A stretch of DNA of 34,598 bases. Origin: Akkermansiaceae bacterium (lineage in GTDB: Bacteria > Verrucomicrobiota > Verrucomicrobiia > Verrucomicrobiales > Akkermansiaceae). This document shows, piece by piece, positions 19,341 through 27,350 of the stretch. Positions within the stretch are counted from its first letter, which is position 1, and each line of letters begins with the position of its first letter. The notes under the pieces were generated by a model. The model searched no databases, was not told where the DNA came from, and saw nothing but the letters and a program-made list of their open reading frames with translations. The stretch is from contig JALZWA010000302.1 in NCBI GenBank assembly GCA_023299815.1, positions 1 through 34,598 on the forward strand. Reading direction: 5' to 3'. Both the position numbers and the translations under genes were made by a program.

Positions 19341-19922
19341 CTAGTTAACAGGAGTCACTGACTGAGGAGTGCTAACTGGTGCGGATGTGAGAGGAAGACC
19401 GGCAGGAAGAAGAGGGAATCCACCTGGGCTACCTGGACGAGGGCCAACTGGATTCTCCGTGCCACCACCTGGGAAATCCAGAGGATTGGCGCTCGCTACG
19501 GGTGGGACAACGTCGCTACCTTTAGCAAGACCGCCTTTTTCAGAGTAGCCTTCGCCACCGGCAAAATCATACTTTTCAAGAACCGCTTGAACATTCGCTC
19601 CAGCATCAGGCGCGATTGCGATTGCGCACTGCGCAATAATTCTAAGCATTGAGGGAGCCTCGTTAATTGCCGCATCGACGATCTGAGCGACCATCTCTTT
19701 TTCAGCATTGGACGCGACAATGGCAGCCTTAACAACCTCGCATGCGCAAGATTCGTTAGCGGCGATTTGAGCAGCGACGATCTCAAGGACCTTCGAAGAG
19801 TCAGCGGCGACCGCTGACTTTACAGTATTGCTCAACTTGACGCAATCGATCGTGTCAGCTTGAGCGAGGGGAGCAGCTGCGAAGAGCAGTGCTGTCAGCG
19901 CGAATTTCAGCGTGTTTTTCAT
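19341..19922 (-). CDS. Hypothetical secreted Cys-containing protein with Pro/Gly-rich C-terminus
   Basis: 193 aa; signal peptide MKNTLKFALTALLFAAAPLAQA; Cys residues in IDCVKL, ESCACEV, AQCAIA; low-complexity tail PGGGTENPVGPRPGSPGGFPLLPAG. Confidence 0.75.
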   Translation of the reverse strand: MKNTLKFALTALLFAAAPLAQADTIDCVKLSNTVKSAVAADSSKVLEIVAAQIAANESCACEVVKAAIVASNAEKEMVAQIVDAAINEAPSMLRIIAQCAIAIAPDAGANVQAVLEKYDFAGGEGYSEKGGLAKGSDVVPPVASANPLDFPGGGTENPVGPRPGSPGGFPLLPAGLPLTSAPVSTPQSVTPVN

Positions 19923-19974
19923 TGTTTTGGGTTCTTTCTTTGGGTGAAAAAATTAATTTAAGTCTTTGCAGATA

Positions 19975-20045
19975 AGCGGGTAGAGGGAATCGAACCCTCA
20001 TGATCAGCTTGGAAGGCTGGAGCTTTACCATTAAGCTATACCCGC
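19975..20045 (-). tRNA. tRNA-Gly (anticodon TCC)
   Basis: Minus strand GCGGGTATAGCTTAATGGTAAAGCTCCAGCCTTCCAAGCTGATCATGAGGGTTCGATTCCCTCTACCCGC; 7-bp acceptor stem GCGGGTA/TACCCGC, T-loop GGTTCGATTCC, anticodon loop CTTCCAA; CCA not encoded. Confidence 0.95.
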
Positions 20046-20175
20046 GACTGTGGTGAGGGTTTTAAGCTTCTCATGGAAGCACTGCAAGCCTTTTTTGGGA
20101 TATTTAGAGAGAGTTTCTCCAAACCCCATCAGTCTAACGGCTTAGACATAAGCACTTTCATGATGGCGATACACT

Positions 20176-20931
20176 CTAGAGACCTGTCGGATGGTCCAAA
20201 AACACCGAGGAGACTGAGAACTTAATCACTATCTCTTCAGCGACTCGCCTCACCCCAAATGTCTCAGTCGCGTAATGCCCACCGTAGAGAAGATTGACTC
20301 CCAACTCCTCTGCTAGGGGAGAAGTCCAATGCGGCCCCTCACCAGTGATAAAGGTCCTTATCCCTTGGTTAGCGATGGCCCCGATCTCGGAACCCGCGCC
20401 CCCTGTGATGATTCCGATTCTCCCAGCCTTTGCTCCGCCATCACCCTGAGAGAAAACTTCCCCACCTAACAAACATGACAATTTCTCCCGAAGTTCACCA
20501 AGCGTCAGCTCGCTCGTCACCTGTCGCCCCAGACTAATCCCTTTCCAGGGGAAAAATGGAGTCGTCTCCTTAAATCCTAACCCCTCAGCTAGCAGAACGG
20601 CATTCCCCCATTCAGGATGCACATCGAGAGGGATATGCGAACTATAGATCGCTAAACCATGATCCATTGCCAATTTAATCTTTTGATAAAATGGACCCGT
20701 CATGGATTGAACCCCTTGCCAAAACAATCCATGATGCACGATTAAAAGATCCACCCCAGCAGCGATCGCCTTCTCGATCACCGGCAAACTAGCATCCACA
20801 GCAGCAGCGATCTTGGTGACCTCTCCTTGATTTTGAAGCTGAAGGCCATTATGCGCCGCCCCGTAATCAGGGATCTCGCTCGTATTGAGCTCTTTTTCTA
20901 AAAATTCTATAATTTCATCAAGGTTCGCCAT
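20176..20931 (-). CDS. Nif3-like dinuclear metal centre protein
   Basis: Start at MANLDEIIEFLEKELN; AAVDASLPVIEKAIAAGVDLLIVHHGLFW, IYSSHIPLDVHPEWGNA, GEGPHWTSPLAEELGVNLLYGGHYATETFGV are canonical NIF3 motifs. Confidence 0.93.
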   Translation of the reverse strand: MANLDEIIEFLEKELNTSEIPDYGAAHNGLQLQNQGEVTKIAAAVDASLPVIEKAIAAGVDLLIVHHGLFWQGVQSMTGPFYQKIKLAMDHGLAIYSSHIPLDVHPEWGNAVLLAEGLGFKETTPFFPWKGISLGRQVTSELTLGELREKLSCLLGGEVFSQGDGGAKAGRIGIITGGAGSEIGAIANQGIRTFITGEGPHWTSPLAEELGVNLLYGGHYATETFGVRRVAEEIVIKFSVSSVFLDHPTGL

Positions 20932-21286
20932 GCCCTGATTCAAGAGAGCAAAGCGACAATCGCCAATTCGAAACTTCAACAACTCGACGACGCATTCCAG
21001 CTCGGACTTTCACCGGCAACTGGGAACCCGCACTAAACCCATCCTTTTGAAATTTACTGAAGACGCCGCGCCCCATCACCCCCTCTGATGCCTTCCTTAC
21101 TCCCAAAAATTCACCAACAACTACCCGCTCTCCTCGCACACTCAAGCTAACTGGTAATTGTTCGTCTTCCGCCACCAATCGAAATTGCTTCCCGTAGACC
21201 ACGAATATCCCTCGACCGATCCGCCTCGCCCATCTAAAAACTCGCCATGTCCCACATGGAACACACTCTCGCGAGCGAAGCGACAC
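20918..21286 (-). CDS. Possible small CDS overlapping the Nif3-like start (hypothetical)
   Basis: 122-aa ORF; segment ...GRGIFVVYGKQFRLVAEDEQLPVSLSVRGERVVVGEFLGVRKASEG looks protein-like; overlaps Nif3 start by 14 nt and, at the annotated ATG, the divergent lpxC start. True start unclear. Confidence 0.35.
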   Translation of the reverse strand: MSLRSRECVPCGTWRVFRWARRIGRGIFVVYGKQFRLVAEDEQLPVSLSVRGERVVVGEFLGVRKASEGVMGRGVFSKFQKDGFSAGSQLPVKVRAGMRRRVVEVSNWRLSLCSLESGHGEP

Positions 21287-22551
21287 TAGAAGGCACCTCT
21301 CTTCACACTGGTGAAAAGGTCACTCTCACACTAAAGCCTGCCCCAGAAGGCTACGGCTTCAAATTTCGCCGTGTCGATCTCCCCGACAAGCCATTCATTG
21401 ATGCCGATGTCTCTAAAGTCCAGACCGTCGAGCGCGCCACCACTCTCGCTGAAGGATCGGTCAAAGTTCACACAGTAGAGCACGTCCTCTCCGCACTGGT
21501 CGGCCTCGGCATTGACAATGCATTGATCGAAATGGATGCCAATGAGCCCCCCATCGGTGATGGCTCCTCCCGCCCTTATGTGGAACTCATTCAAAAAGCC
21601 GGCCTACTCGAACAAAGCGTCCCTCGTCAGATTTGGGAAATTCGTGAGCCCATCCATATTGAAGTAGGCGACGGCTCCCTGATCACCATCGTTCCAGATA
21701 AGGAGTTCCGCGTCTCCGTCACCAACATCGGAAAAGACGGACGCTTTGTGCAGTATTTCTCCTCCGTTGTGAACTCAGAGACCTATATCAAAGAAATCGC
21801 CCCGGCTCGCACCTTCACCTTCTACGAGGACATCAAACCTCTCCTCGACAAGGGACTGATCAAAGGCGGCTCTCTTGAAAATGCTGTCGTCGTCAGAGGA
21901 GAAGAAATCATGTCAAAGGAGCCCATGCGCTTTAATAATGAATTCGCACGCCACAAGGCACTCGACCTCATTGGAGATCTCATGCTTTCTGGGAAAAAAT
22001 TCCTCGGCCACGTCATCGCCATTGCACCAGGCCACGGACCAAACACCGGTATGGCAGCGCTTATCAAAAAGGAATATGCCGCCATGCGCTCCATGGTCCC
22101 ACCACTCAAGCTACCCGAAGCTGAAGCGGTCCTAAAGACCGAGGATATTCTTAAGATCCTCCCCCACCGCTACCCCTTCCTTCTTATTGACCGAGTCACT
22201 GGCTTCTCTTCAGAAATGAAGTGCACCGCTATTAAGAACCTCACCATGAACGAGGAATTCTTCCAAGGCCACTTCCCGGGACACCCTGTCATGCCCGGTG
22301 TCCTTCAGCTGGAGGCAATGGCCCAGACCGCGTCGATTCTCATCATGCGCCTTCCCGACAATCAGGGGAAAATTGGCTACTTCCTCAGCGCTAACAACGT
22401 CAAGTTCCGCAAACCGGTCGTCCCTGGTGACACCCTTTTTATTGACGCTGAAATCACAAAGATGCGCCGCAACATCGGCCAAGCCGTGGCAACCTGCTCC
22501 GTCAATGGAGTCATCGTATCCAGCGCCGAATTAAAATTCGCCGTCATGTAA
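21247..22551 (+). CDS. lpxC-fabZ: Bifunctional UDP-3-O-acyl-N-acetylglucosamine deacetylase / 3-hydroxyacyl-ACP dehydratase (LpxC-FabZ fusion)
   Basis: 434 aa; LpxC motifs TVEHVLSALVGLGIDNA, FARHKALDLIGDL, GHVIAIAPGHGPN; then FabZ motifs ILKILPHRYPFLLIDRV, FFQGHFPGHPVMPGVLQLEAMAQ. Confidence 0.96.
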   Translation: MSHMEHTLASEATLEGTSLHTGEKVTLTLKPAPEGYGFKFRRVDLPDKPFIDADVSKVQTVERATTLAEGSVKVHTVEHVLSALVGLGIDNALIEMDANEPPIGDGSSRPYVELIQKAGLLEQSVPRQIWEIREPIHIEVGDGSLITIVPDKEFRVSVTNIGKDGRFVQYFSSVVNSETYIKEIAPARTFTFYEDIKPLLDKGLIKGGSLENAVVVRGEEIMSKEPMRFNNEFARHKALDLIGDLMLSGKKFLGHVIAIAPGHGPNTGMAALIKKEYAAMRSMVPPLKLPEAEAVLKTEDILKILPHRYPFLLIDRVTGFSSEMKCTAIKNLTMNEEFFQGHFPGHPVMPGVLQLEAMAQTASILIMRLPDNQGKIGYFLSANNVKFRKPVVPGDTLFIDAEITKMRRNIGQAVATCSVNGVIVSSAELKFAVM

Positions 22552-22585
22552 ACAATTCATTGAGAGTAACTTCAAACTCATTATT

Positions 22586-22624
22586 TGCCCCTCTCTGCTT
22601 TTCTTCAGAGAGGGGCATTTTATT
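22586..22624 (+). terminator. Rho-independent terminator after lpxC-fabZ
   Basis: Perfect 12-bp stem TGCCCCTCTCTG (22586-22597) / CAGAGAGGGGCA (22606-22617), 8-nt loop, then TTTTATTTT. Confidence 0.88.
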
Positions 22625-22770
22625 TTGATGGCTAGTCAATCAGGACTTCTTAACGAGAGATTTTTCCGTTCCCCAAAAGCCTCCTTTCGACTAGTAATCC
22701 CTCCTCCCAGCTTTTCACCTCCCGCCAGCCTATCTGTTAGGCTGCTAGAGAAGATTAACCCTCCCCCTCC

Positions 22771-24213
22771 ATGCTTTCCCGACTGCTCCTCATCGCGACC
22801 TCGTTTTTCGCTTTGGCAGCGCTTTGCGCCCATTTTTCTGGGAAATATTACCAAAGCGCCATCGAACAAGATCTCTCGAGCAAAGTAGAGGCCGTCTTGG
22901 AATCGCATGACCTTGCAGTCACTGCCATTCAGTTTACCGGACACCAACTCAACACCGAAAATCTGAGCCCGTCCATCGCCACCGAACTAGACAACATCAT
23001 CGGTGCCTACATCCCGCCCATTAAACCAATCCCCCACGAGACGGCATCGTGGATTTCGATCAGCGAGGGAAAAGATGACCTCATCACCGTCGCCGGGATA
23101 CTTCCCAGTCAAGATGACCGTGTCGCCATCCTTAATGCCGCTCGGCAAGCATCTTCCACTCAAGACCCCTCTCGAAAAATCTCAGATAACATTGAGATCA
23201 ACAGCCGAGCCATCCCACTGGGGCACCAATATCGACTCATCTCGCTCATCCCGCGCCTCCTCAACCAAGCCGACGGCGCCTCCCTCAGCACCCGTAACGG
23301 AGTCATTACCCTTCGCGGAATGCTCGACGACTCGTCACAAATCCCCCCTCTTCTTCGAGGCCTTCCTGCTGAATCTGCCTTCAAGATTCAGCCGCGACAA
23401 CACATTGATTTTAAGATCATTCGAAGTGCTGAAAAAATCACCCTGAGTGGCACCCTACCCAACGGGGCCGTGCGCGCCTCACTCCACCAACTCATAGAAT
23501 CAGCCAGCGACCAACCCACTATCCAGGACGAAACCACGGTCGCCTTACGGCCTGGTGGATCGTGGTGGAGCGACTACCCTGAGCAATTCCTCCCCGCCTT
23601 CCTTAATCACAGCTCTGGCCCTGCCGAACTCCACTTCCTTCCCCGGCAGATTCACGCCAGAGCCTCATTTCAGAAAAAAGAAGATCGCTCCACCATGATT
23701 CAGCTGATCAACAAGCTCCCTCTCCAGATTGTGCGGCAGATCAACCTCGAACTCCTCCCCCCACCTCCCACCGAGCCCGAACCAACCCCCATGCTCGCCG
23801 CGCTTGGCTCTGGGAACCAACTCTCCGGCAACCCTGAACCTTCAATACACCTCTCTTCCCCTGTCAGCAACAAGCCCACCCTCCCTGAGGGCAGCCCCTC
23901 AAATTTGCCCATCTTTTTTAATAAAAAGAGCACATACTTAAAACCCTCTGAATGGACCAAAGTTGAGCTGCTTGCACAACTCATCCTCAGCAACGAAGAA
24001 CCAGCGGTCCTCATCAGCGGCTCCAGCAGCTTTCAGGCGGACCCTCAAACAAATCAATCTCTCGCTCTTCTCCGAGCCAAAGAGGTTCGCAAGCGCCTCA
24101 TCAAGCTCGGCGTCCCGGCTAAAATCATGGAAACACGCGCCCTCCCATTTGATGAAAACATCACGGACCCCGCGAAAGGTCGCCGAGTAGAAATCTCGAT
24201 TCTCACCTCCTAG
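22771..24213 (+). CDS. Membrane-anchored BON-like / OmpA-like C-terminal domain protein
   Basis: 480 aa; N-terminal TM/signal; repeated BON-like segments (ISEGKDDLITVAGILPSQDDRVAIL, LSTRNGVITLRGMLDD, ITLSGTLPNGAVRASLHQLI); OmpA-like end FFNKKSTYLKPSEW...NQSLALLRAKEVRKRLIKLGVPA...GRRVEISI. Confidence 0.75.
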   Translation: MLSRLLLIATSFFALAALCAHFSGKYYQSAIEQDLSSKVEAVLESHDLAVTAIQFTGHQLNTENLSPSIATELDNIIGAYIPPIKPIPHETASWISISEGKDDLITVAGILPSQDDRVAILNAARQASSTQDPSRKISDNIEINSRAIPLGHQYRLISLIPRLLNQADGASLSTRNGVITLRGMLDDSSQIPPLLRGLPAESAFKIQPRQHIDFKIIRSAEKITLSGTLPNGAVRASLHQLIESASDQPTIQDETTVALRPGGSWWSDYPEQFLPAFLNHSSGPAELHFLPRQIHARASFQKKEDRSTMIQLINKLPLQIVRQINLELLPPPPTEPEPTPMLAALGSGNQLSGNPEPSIHLSSPVSNKPTLPEGSPSNLPIFFNKKSTYLKPSEWTKVELLAQLILSNEEPAVLISGSSSFQADPQTNQSLALLRAKEVRKRLIKLGVPAKIMETRALPFDENITDPAKGRRVEISILTS

Positions 24214-24224
24214 CCCAAATATTC

Positions 24225-24464
24225 ATGCACCCGCATCACACCCTTGCTACCGGAAAATGGTTCTTCACTCATGGTTTCGAGACAATGATCATTCTGGGAT
24301 TCTTCGTCTCCATCATTGCCTTCCTCATCGGACAAGTGCTCTGGCGCTCTAGCGGCCGACAATTACGCGACCTCAAACGGCTCAATAACTCGCTTCGCGC
24401 ACAACAAACCAAACTCCAGAAGGCAAACCGCAAGCTTACTGAACACCTCAGCCACCTCAGCTAA
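24225..24464 (+). CDS. Small single-TM coiled-coil protein (79 aa)
   Basis: TM helix MIILGFFVSIIAFLIGQVLW followed by RQLRDLKRLNNSLRAQQTKLQKANRKLTEHL coiled coil; 11 nt after the upstream gene. Confidence 0.65.
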   Translation: MHPHHTLATGKWFFTHGFETMIILGFFVSIIAFLIGQVLWRSSGRQLRDLKRLNNSLRAQQTKLQKANRKLTEHLSHLS

Positions 24465-24473
24465 AGAACTGCA

Positions 24474-24809
24474 ATGACACCCTTCTTCGCCATCATGGAG
24501 CACTCTGAAAAAGTGCCCTATCTTCTCTCGCTCTTCTTCCCAGTGGTCGCCTTCTTCTTTTTCGGCCTTGGCCTCTCCTATTGGCGAAACCAAAGTGACA
24601 TGAAGGATCTCAAAGAGGCCCGCACCCTCCACGAGGAGTTAGTCAAGGAACTCAGCCCCCTTGCCGCAGACCTAGAAAAGGTAAGCTCTCAGATCACATC
24701 ACCTCAGCCCAAAGCCCTTAGACTTCTTGCACAAGAGCCCAAGGGCACCCAGCAGCAGACCGAGAATTTCTCCCTGGAGGCAGTAGAGGACTCCCAGTTA
24801 GACCTCTAA
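24474..24809 (+). CDS. Small single-TM coiled-coil protein (111 aa)
   Basis: TM helix YLLSLFFPVVAFFFFGLGLSYW followed by charged helical region; 9 nt after the upstream gene. Confidence 0.65.
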   Translation: MTPFFAIMEHSEKVPYLLSLFFPVVAFFFFGLGLSYWRNQSDMKDLKEARTLHEELVKELSPLAADLEKVSSQITSPQPKALRLLAQEPKGTQQQTENFSLEAVEDSQLDL

Positions 24810-24892
24810 CCATAGAAGTTTTATTAACTTTCTCTTTATTTTTTAAAAAAGGCATTGATTATTAACTTTTGTTAGCTATTGTGCGTTCGTCT

Positions 24893-25405
24893 ATGAACGT
24901 TCACATTTCTACCTTCGCCCTCCTCGCTGCGACCTCCTTCAGCGCATCTGCATTTTCAGTCGATTTTACAGACCTCCTCGGCCAGACCATTCAAAATCCA
25001 ACGACCGCGAATGGAAACCCTGATCGCTTTGATCTAAACGTTCCCGGATATGGCTCCGTGACCATCTTAGCAAATCTTGGAGAAACTCTGACCGTAGGAC
25101 AATCGTTCTCAAACGACACCACATCGATCACCGCTCTCGAATTCAATGACGCCGATGCCGTCACCGTGCGGTTCAACGGCTTTCAAGCGATCAATGTCGA
25201 TTTTGACTTCGTCGGAGTAAGCTTTGGAGACGACTTTGATCTCAGTTTGGTCGGCGGCACTGACGATTTCCTCGTCGAGTTCGAAACCACCATCTCCGCT
25301 GGTTCTGCAGGCCTTCGCGAGATTAGCTTTGATGCCGTGCCTGAGCCATCTACCGCTCTTCTTGGTGGACTAAGCCTGCTCAGCCTACTTCGCCGCCGCC
25401 GCTAA
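24893..25405 (+). CDS. PEP-CTERM sorting-domain protein
   Basis: Start at MNVHISTFALL (signal peptide); C-terminus AVPEPSTALLGGLSLLSLLRRRR is a PEP-CTERM signal. Confidence 0.9.
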   Translation: MNVHISTFALLAATSFSASAFSVDFTDLLGQTIQNPTTANGNPDRFDLNVPGYGSVTILANLGETLTVGQSFSNDTTSITALEFNDADAVTVRFNGFQAINVDFDFVGVSFGDDFDLSLVGGTDDFLVEFETTISAGSAGLREISFDAVPEPSTALLGGLSLLSLLRRRR

Positions 25406-25427
25406 GAATCTCACACCAGAATATATC

Positions 25428-25460
25428 GCCCTCGCTCCTCCGGGAAGCGGGGGCTTTTTT
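25428..25460 (+). terminator. Rho-independent terminator after the PEP-CTERM gene
   Basis: Stem GCCCTCGCT (25428-25436) / AGCGGGGGC (25446-25454), one T-G wobble, then TTTTTT. Confidence 0.82.
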
Positions 25461-25474
25461 GTCTCTCCTATCAA

Positions 25475-25557
25475 TACCGCCGGCGGGAATCGAACCCGCA
25501 CGACCTAGGGTCAATGGATTTTAAATCCACAGCGTCTACCAATTCCGCCACGGCGGC
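25475..25557 (-). tRNA. tRNA-Leu (anticodon TAA)
   Basis: Minus strand GCCGCCGTGGCGGAATTGGTAGACGCTGTGGATTTAAAATCCATTGACCCTAGGTCGTGCGGGTTCGATTCCCGCCGGCGGT; anticodon stem GTGGA/TCCAT with loop TTTAAAA; long variable arm; CCA not encoded. Confidence 0.95.
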
Positions 25558-25661
25558 ATTTAATAAAGAGAGAAGTAAGCGCACCTCACTTCGAGGTGAT
25601 GACTTATAAGACGAACCTCACAGTGTCAACTCGTGGAAAGAAAATGACGAAGGTTAGACAC

Positions 25662-27275
25662 CTAGCGAGAGCCTGCAGCCTCAATCGCCACATTGAGCAG
25701 GATCTTCAATTCCTCATCACCTGAGCCCTTTGCTGCTCTGAGTGCAGGGACACTCTGCGAGGTGCCAATTCTACGTAGGAGAACCGCCGCCGCTTTCTTC
25801 ACTGAGAGAGGAGAGGATGTGATGTGATAAGCCAGTCGGCTTTCAGCCTGAGCTCCCATTGCCTGATACTGCTCGGACCAACTCGTCGGGTCTTTAACCC
25901 ACATACGATCGATCAGCGCGATTACGCTCGGAGAGCCACTGGCGATGAGATACTCCACGATGGATTTGGGGATTTCTTGATCATTATCACCCCTAACACC
26001 CATGATAGCTGCCACTTCAGTAGCGACCTCTTTATCCTGGGGAGCCCAAGTAGAAAGAGCACGCCCGATCGCAGAATCGATCTCTTTACCACTCTCCTTC
26101 TGACGAAGAAGTTCGAGAAACTTGGCAACAATATCAGGCTTATGACGGAGCGTGGAACCTGGAGGCATATCGGCGAGGCGCTTCACCGCATTCTCGATTC
26201 TCTCGATACTGATGTGATTCATCTCATTGAGATTTGCCTCCGAAAAACGTTCATTTAAGGGATCTGTCAGCTGCTGGAAAGAGTCGCCACCTGGTTCAGC
26301 AAAGAGACTCGTATCGATCTTAATATCGATCACTCGTTTCGAGGGGAGTGTCTTTACCCTTCCTAGCTCTGAGGACATCTCAGCGACTCGATCAAATGAC
26401 TCGGCAATGCCTGAGAGCACAATGAGACGAGCATTGCCGTTCTCTCGCTCGTAAGTCAGGACCGTGTTCGTCTTAGGAATAGAGAGCCTGCGCTCGAAGA
26501 ACTTCTCAAGATCGTAGACAACACTTGCTTTCACGGGGTGAAGATAAACCGCGACAACTCGCTGGCGCCCATCGATTCCTGCGTCCACGTTTGTCTCTTT
26601 TTGAATAGCTCGCTCCACAGTCCCGTAGCCCAGTCTGTTGAGGTAGCGATCCTGCTCTGTATCCAAAAGGTTGACCTCAGTCTCGATGGATTCTGCTGCT
26701 TTCTCACTCGCCGCAAACTCTCCATCAGATTTAGGTGTCATATGGACCGGTCTGAGAAGAATCATACCGATGACTCCAATGAAGAGGACGGTCGAAAGCA
26801 GAATGGCCCGATTCCGCCATGTCTTGGCTCCCGCCACAATGAGTCCACTTCCGATCAAGGAGACAAAGCCACCCAGTAGAAGCCGCTTGTTCATATCCAC
26901 ATCTTGAAAGACTTGGCCTTTACTCGATCCCAAAAAGAAGATCAACGCGAAGAGGGAGATCAAGATCACCCCAGCAGCCACGGCAAAACTTTGCGCTGGA
27001 GTGCTTGGCATGGTGTCACTTGCACTTACTTGGGGAGAATACTGAGCGCGCTGAAAGCTGACGGGAGCACCATCAACAGCCGGAGAGTGCCCGAGACGAT
27101 CAAGCAGAGCATCTTGATGCTCTCCAGGATAGAAGCGCTCTTTCTCGTGAACAATGGTGTGAATGTTGACCTCGAAGCGATGATCACAAGCACCACATTC
27201 CACGGTCTTTCCGGTAAGGTCGTCATTGGAGCGAAAGCTACGCTCACAGGCAGGGCACTGGATCTGAAGATTCAT
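25662..27275 (-). CDS. Zinc-ribbon (MJ0042-type) membrane protein with C-terminal HEAT-like region
   Basis: 537 aa; N-terminal IQCPACERSFRSNDDLTGKTVECGACDHRFEV; several TM helices in the middle; helical C-terminal region (VKKAAAVLLRRIGTSQSVPALRAAKGSGDEELKILLNVAIEAA). Confidence 0.8.
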   Translation of the reverse strand: MNLQIQCPACERSFRSNDDLTGKTVECGACDHRFEVNIHTIVHEKERFYPGEHQDALLDRLGHSPAVDGAPVSFQRAQYSPQVSASDTMPSTPAQSFAVAAGVILISLFALIFFLGSSKGQVFQDVDMNKRLLLGGFVSLIGSGLIVAGAKTWRNRAILLSTVLFIGVIGMILLRPVHMTPKSDGEFAASEKAAESIETEVNLLDTEQDRYLNRLGYGTVERAIQKETNVDAGIDGRQRVVAVYLHPVKASVVYDLEKFFERRLSIPKTNTVLTYERENGNARLIVLSGIAESFDRVAEMSSELGRVKTLPSKRVIDIKIDTSLFAEPGGDSFQQLTDPLNERFSEANLNEMNHISIERIENAVKRLADMPPGSTLRHKPDIVAKFLELLRQKESGKEIDSAIGRALSTWAPQDKEVATEVAAIMGVRGDNDQEIPKSIVEYLIASGSPSVIALIDRMWVKDPTSWSEQYQAMGAQAESRLAYHITSSPLSVKKAAAVLLRRIGTSQSVPALRAAKGSGDEELKILLNVAIEAAGSR

Positions 27276-27350
27276 TCGTTAAGGGTTAGGGGTATTCTTC
27301 CTGTTGTAGTCCTCCTTAACAACCTTTCCGTTCAAAAAAATAATAAAACC

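Noticed and set aside
15190-19922. Prophage or transposon origin for the export block
   Set aside because: No integrase, transposase or att-like repeat was identified by eye; the adjacent tRNA alone is not sufficient.
24894-24903. Palindrome TGAACGTTCA overlapping the PEP-CTERM start codon
   Set aside because: Short 10-bp palindrome largely within coding sequence; expected by chance.
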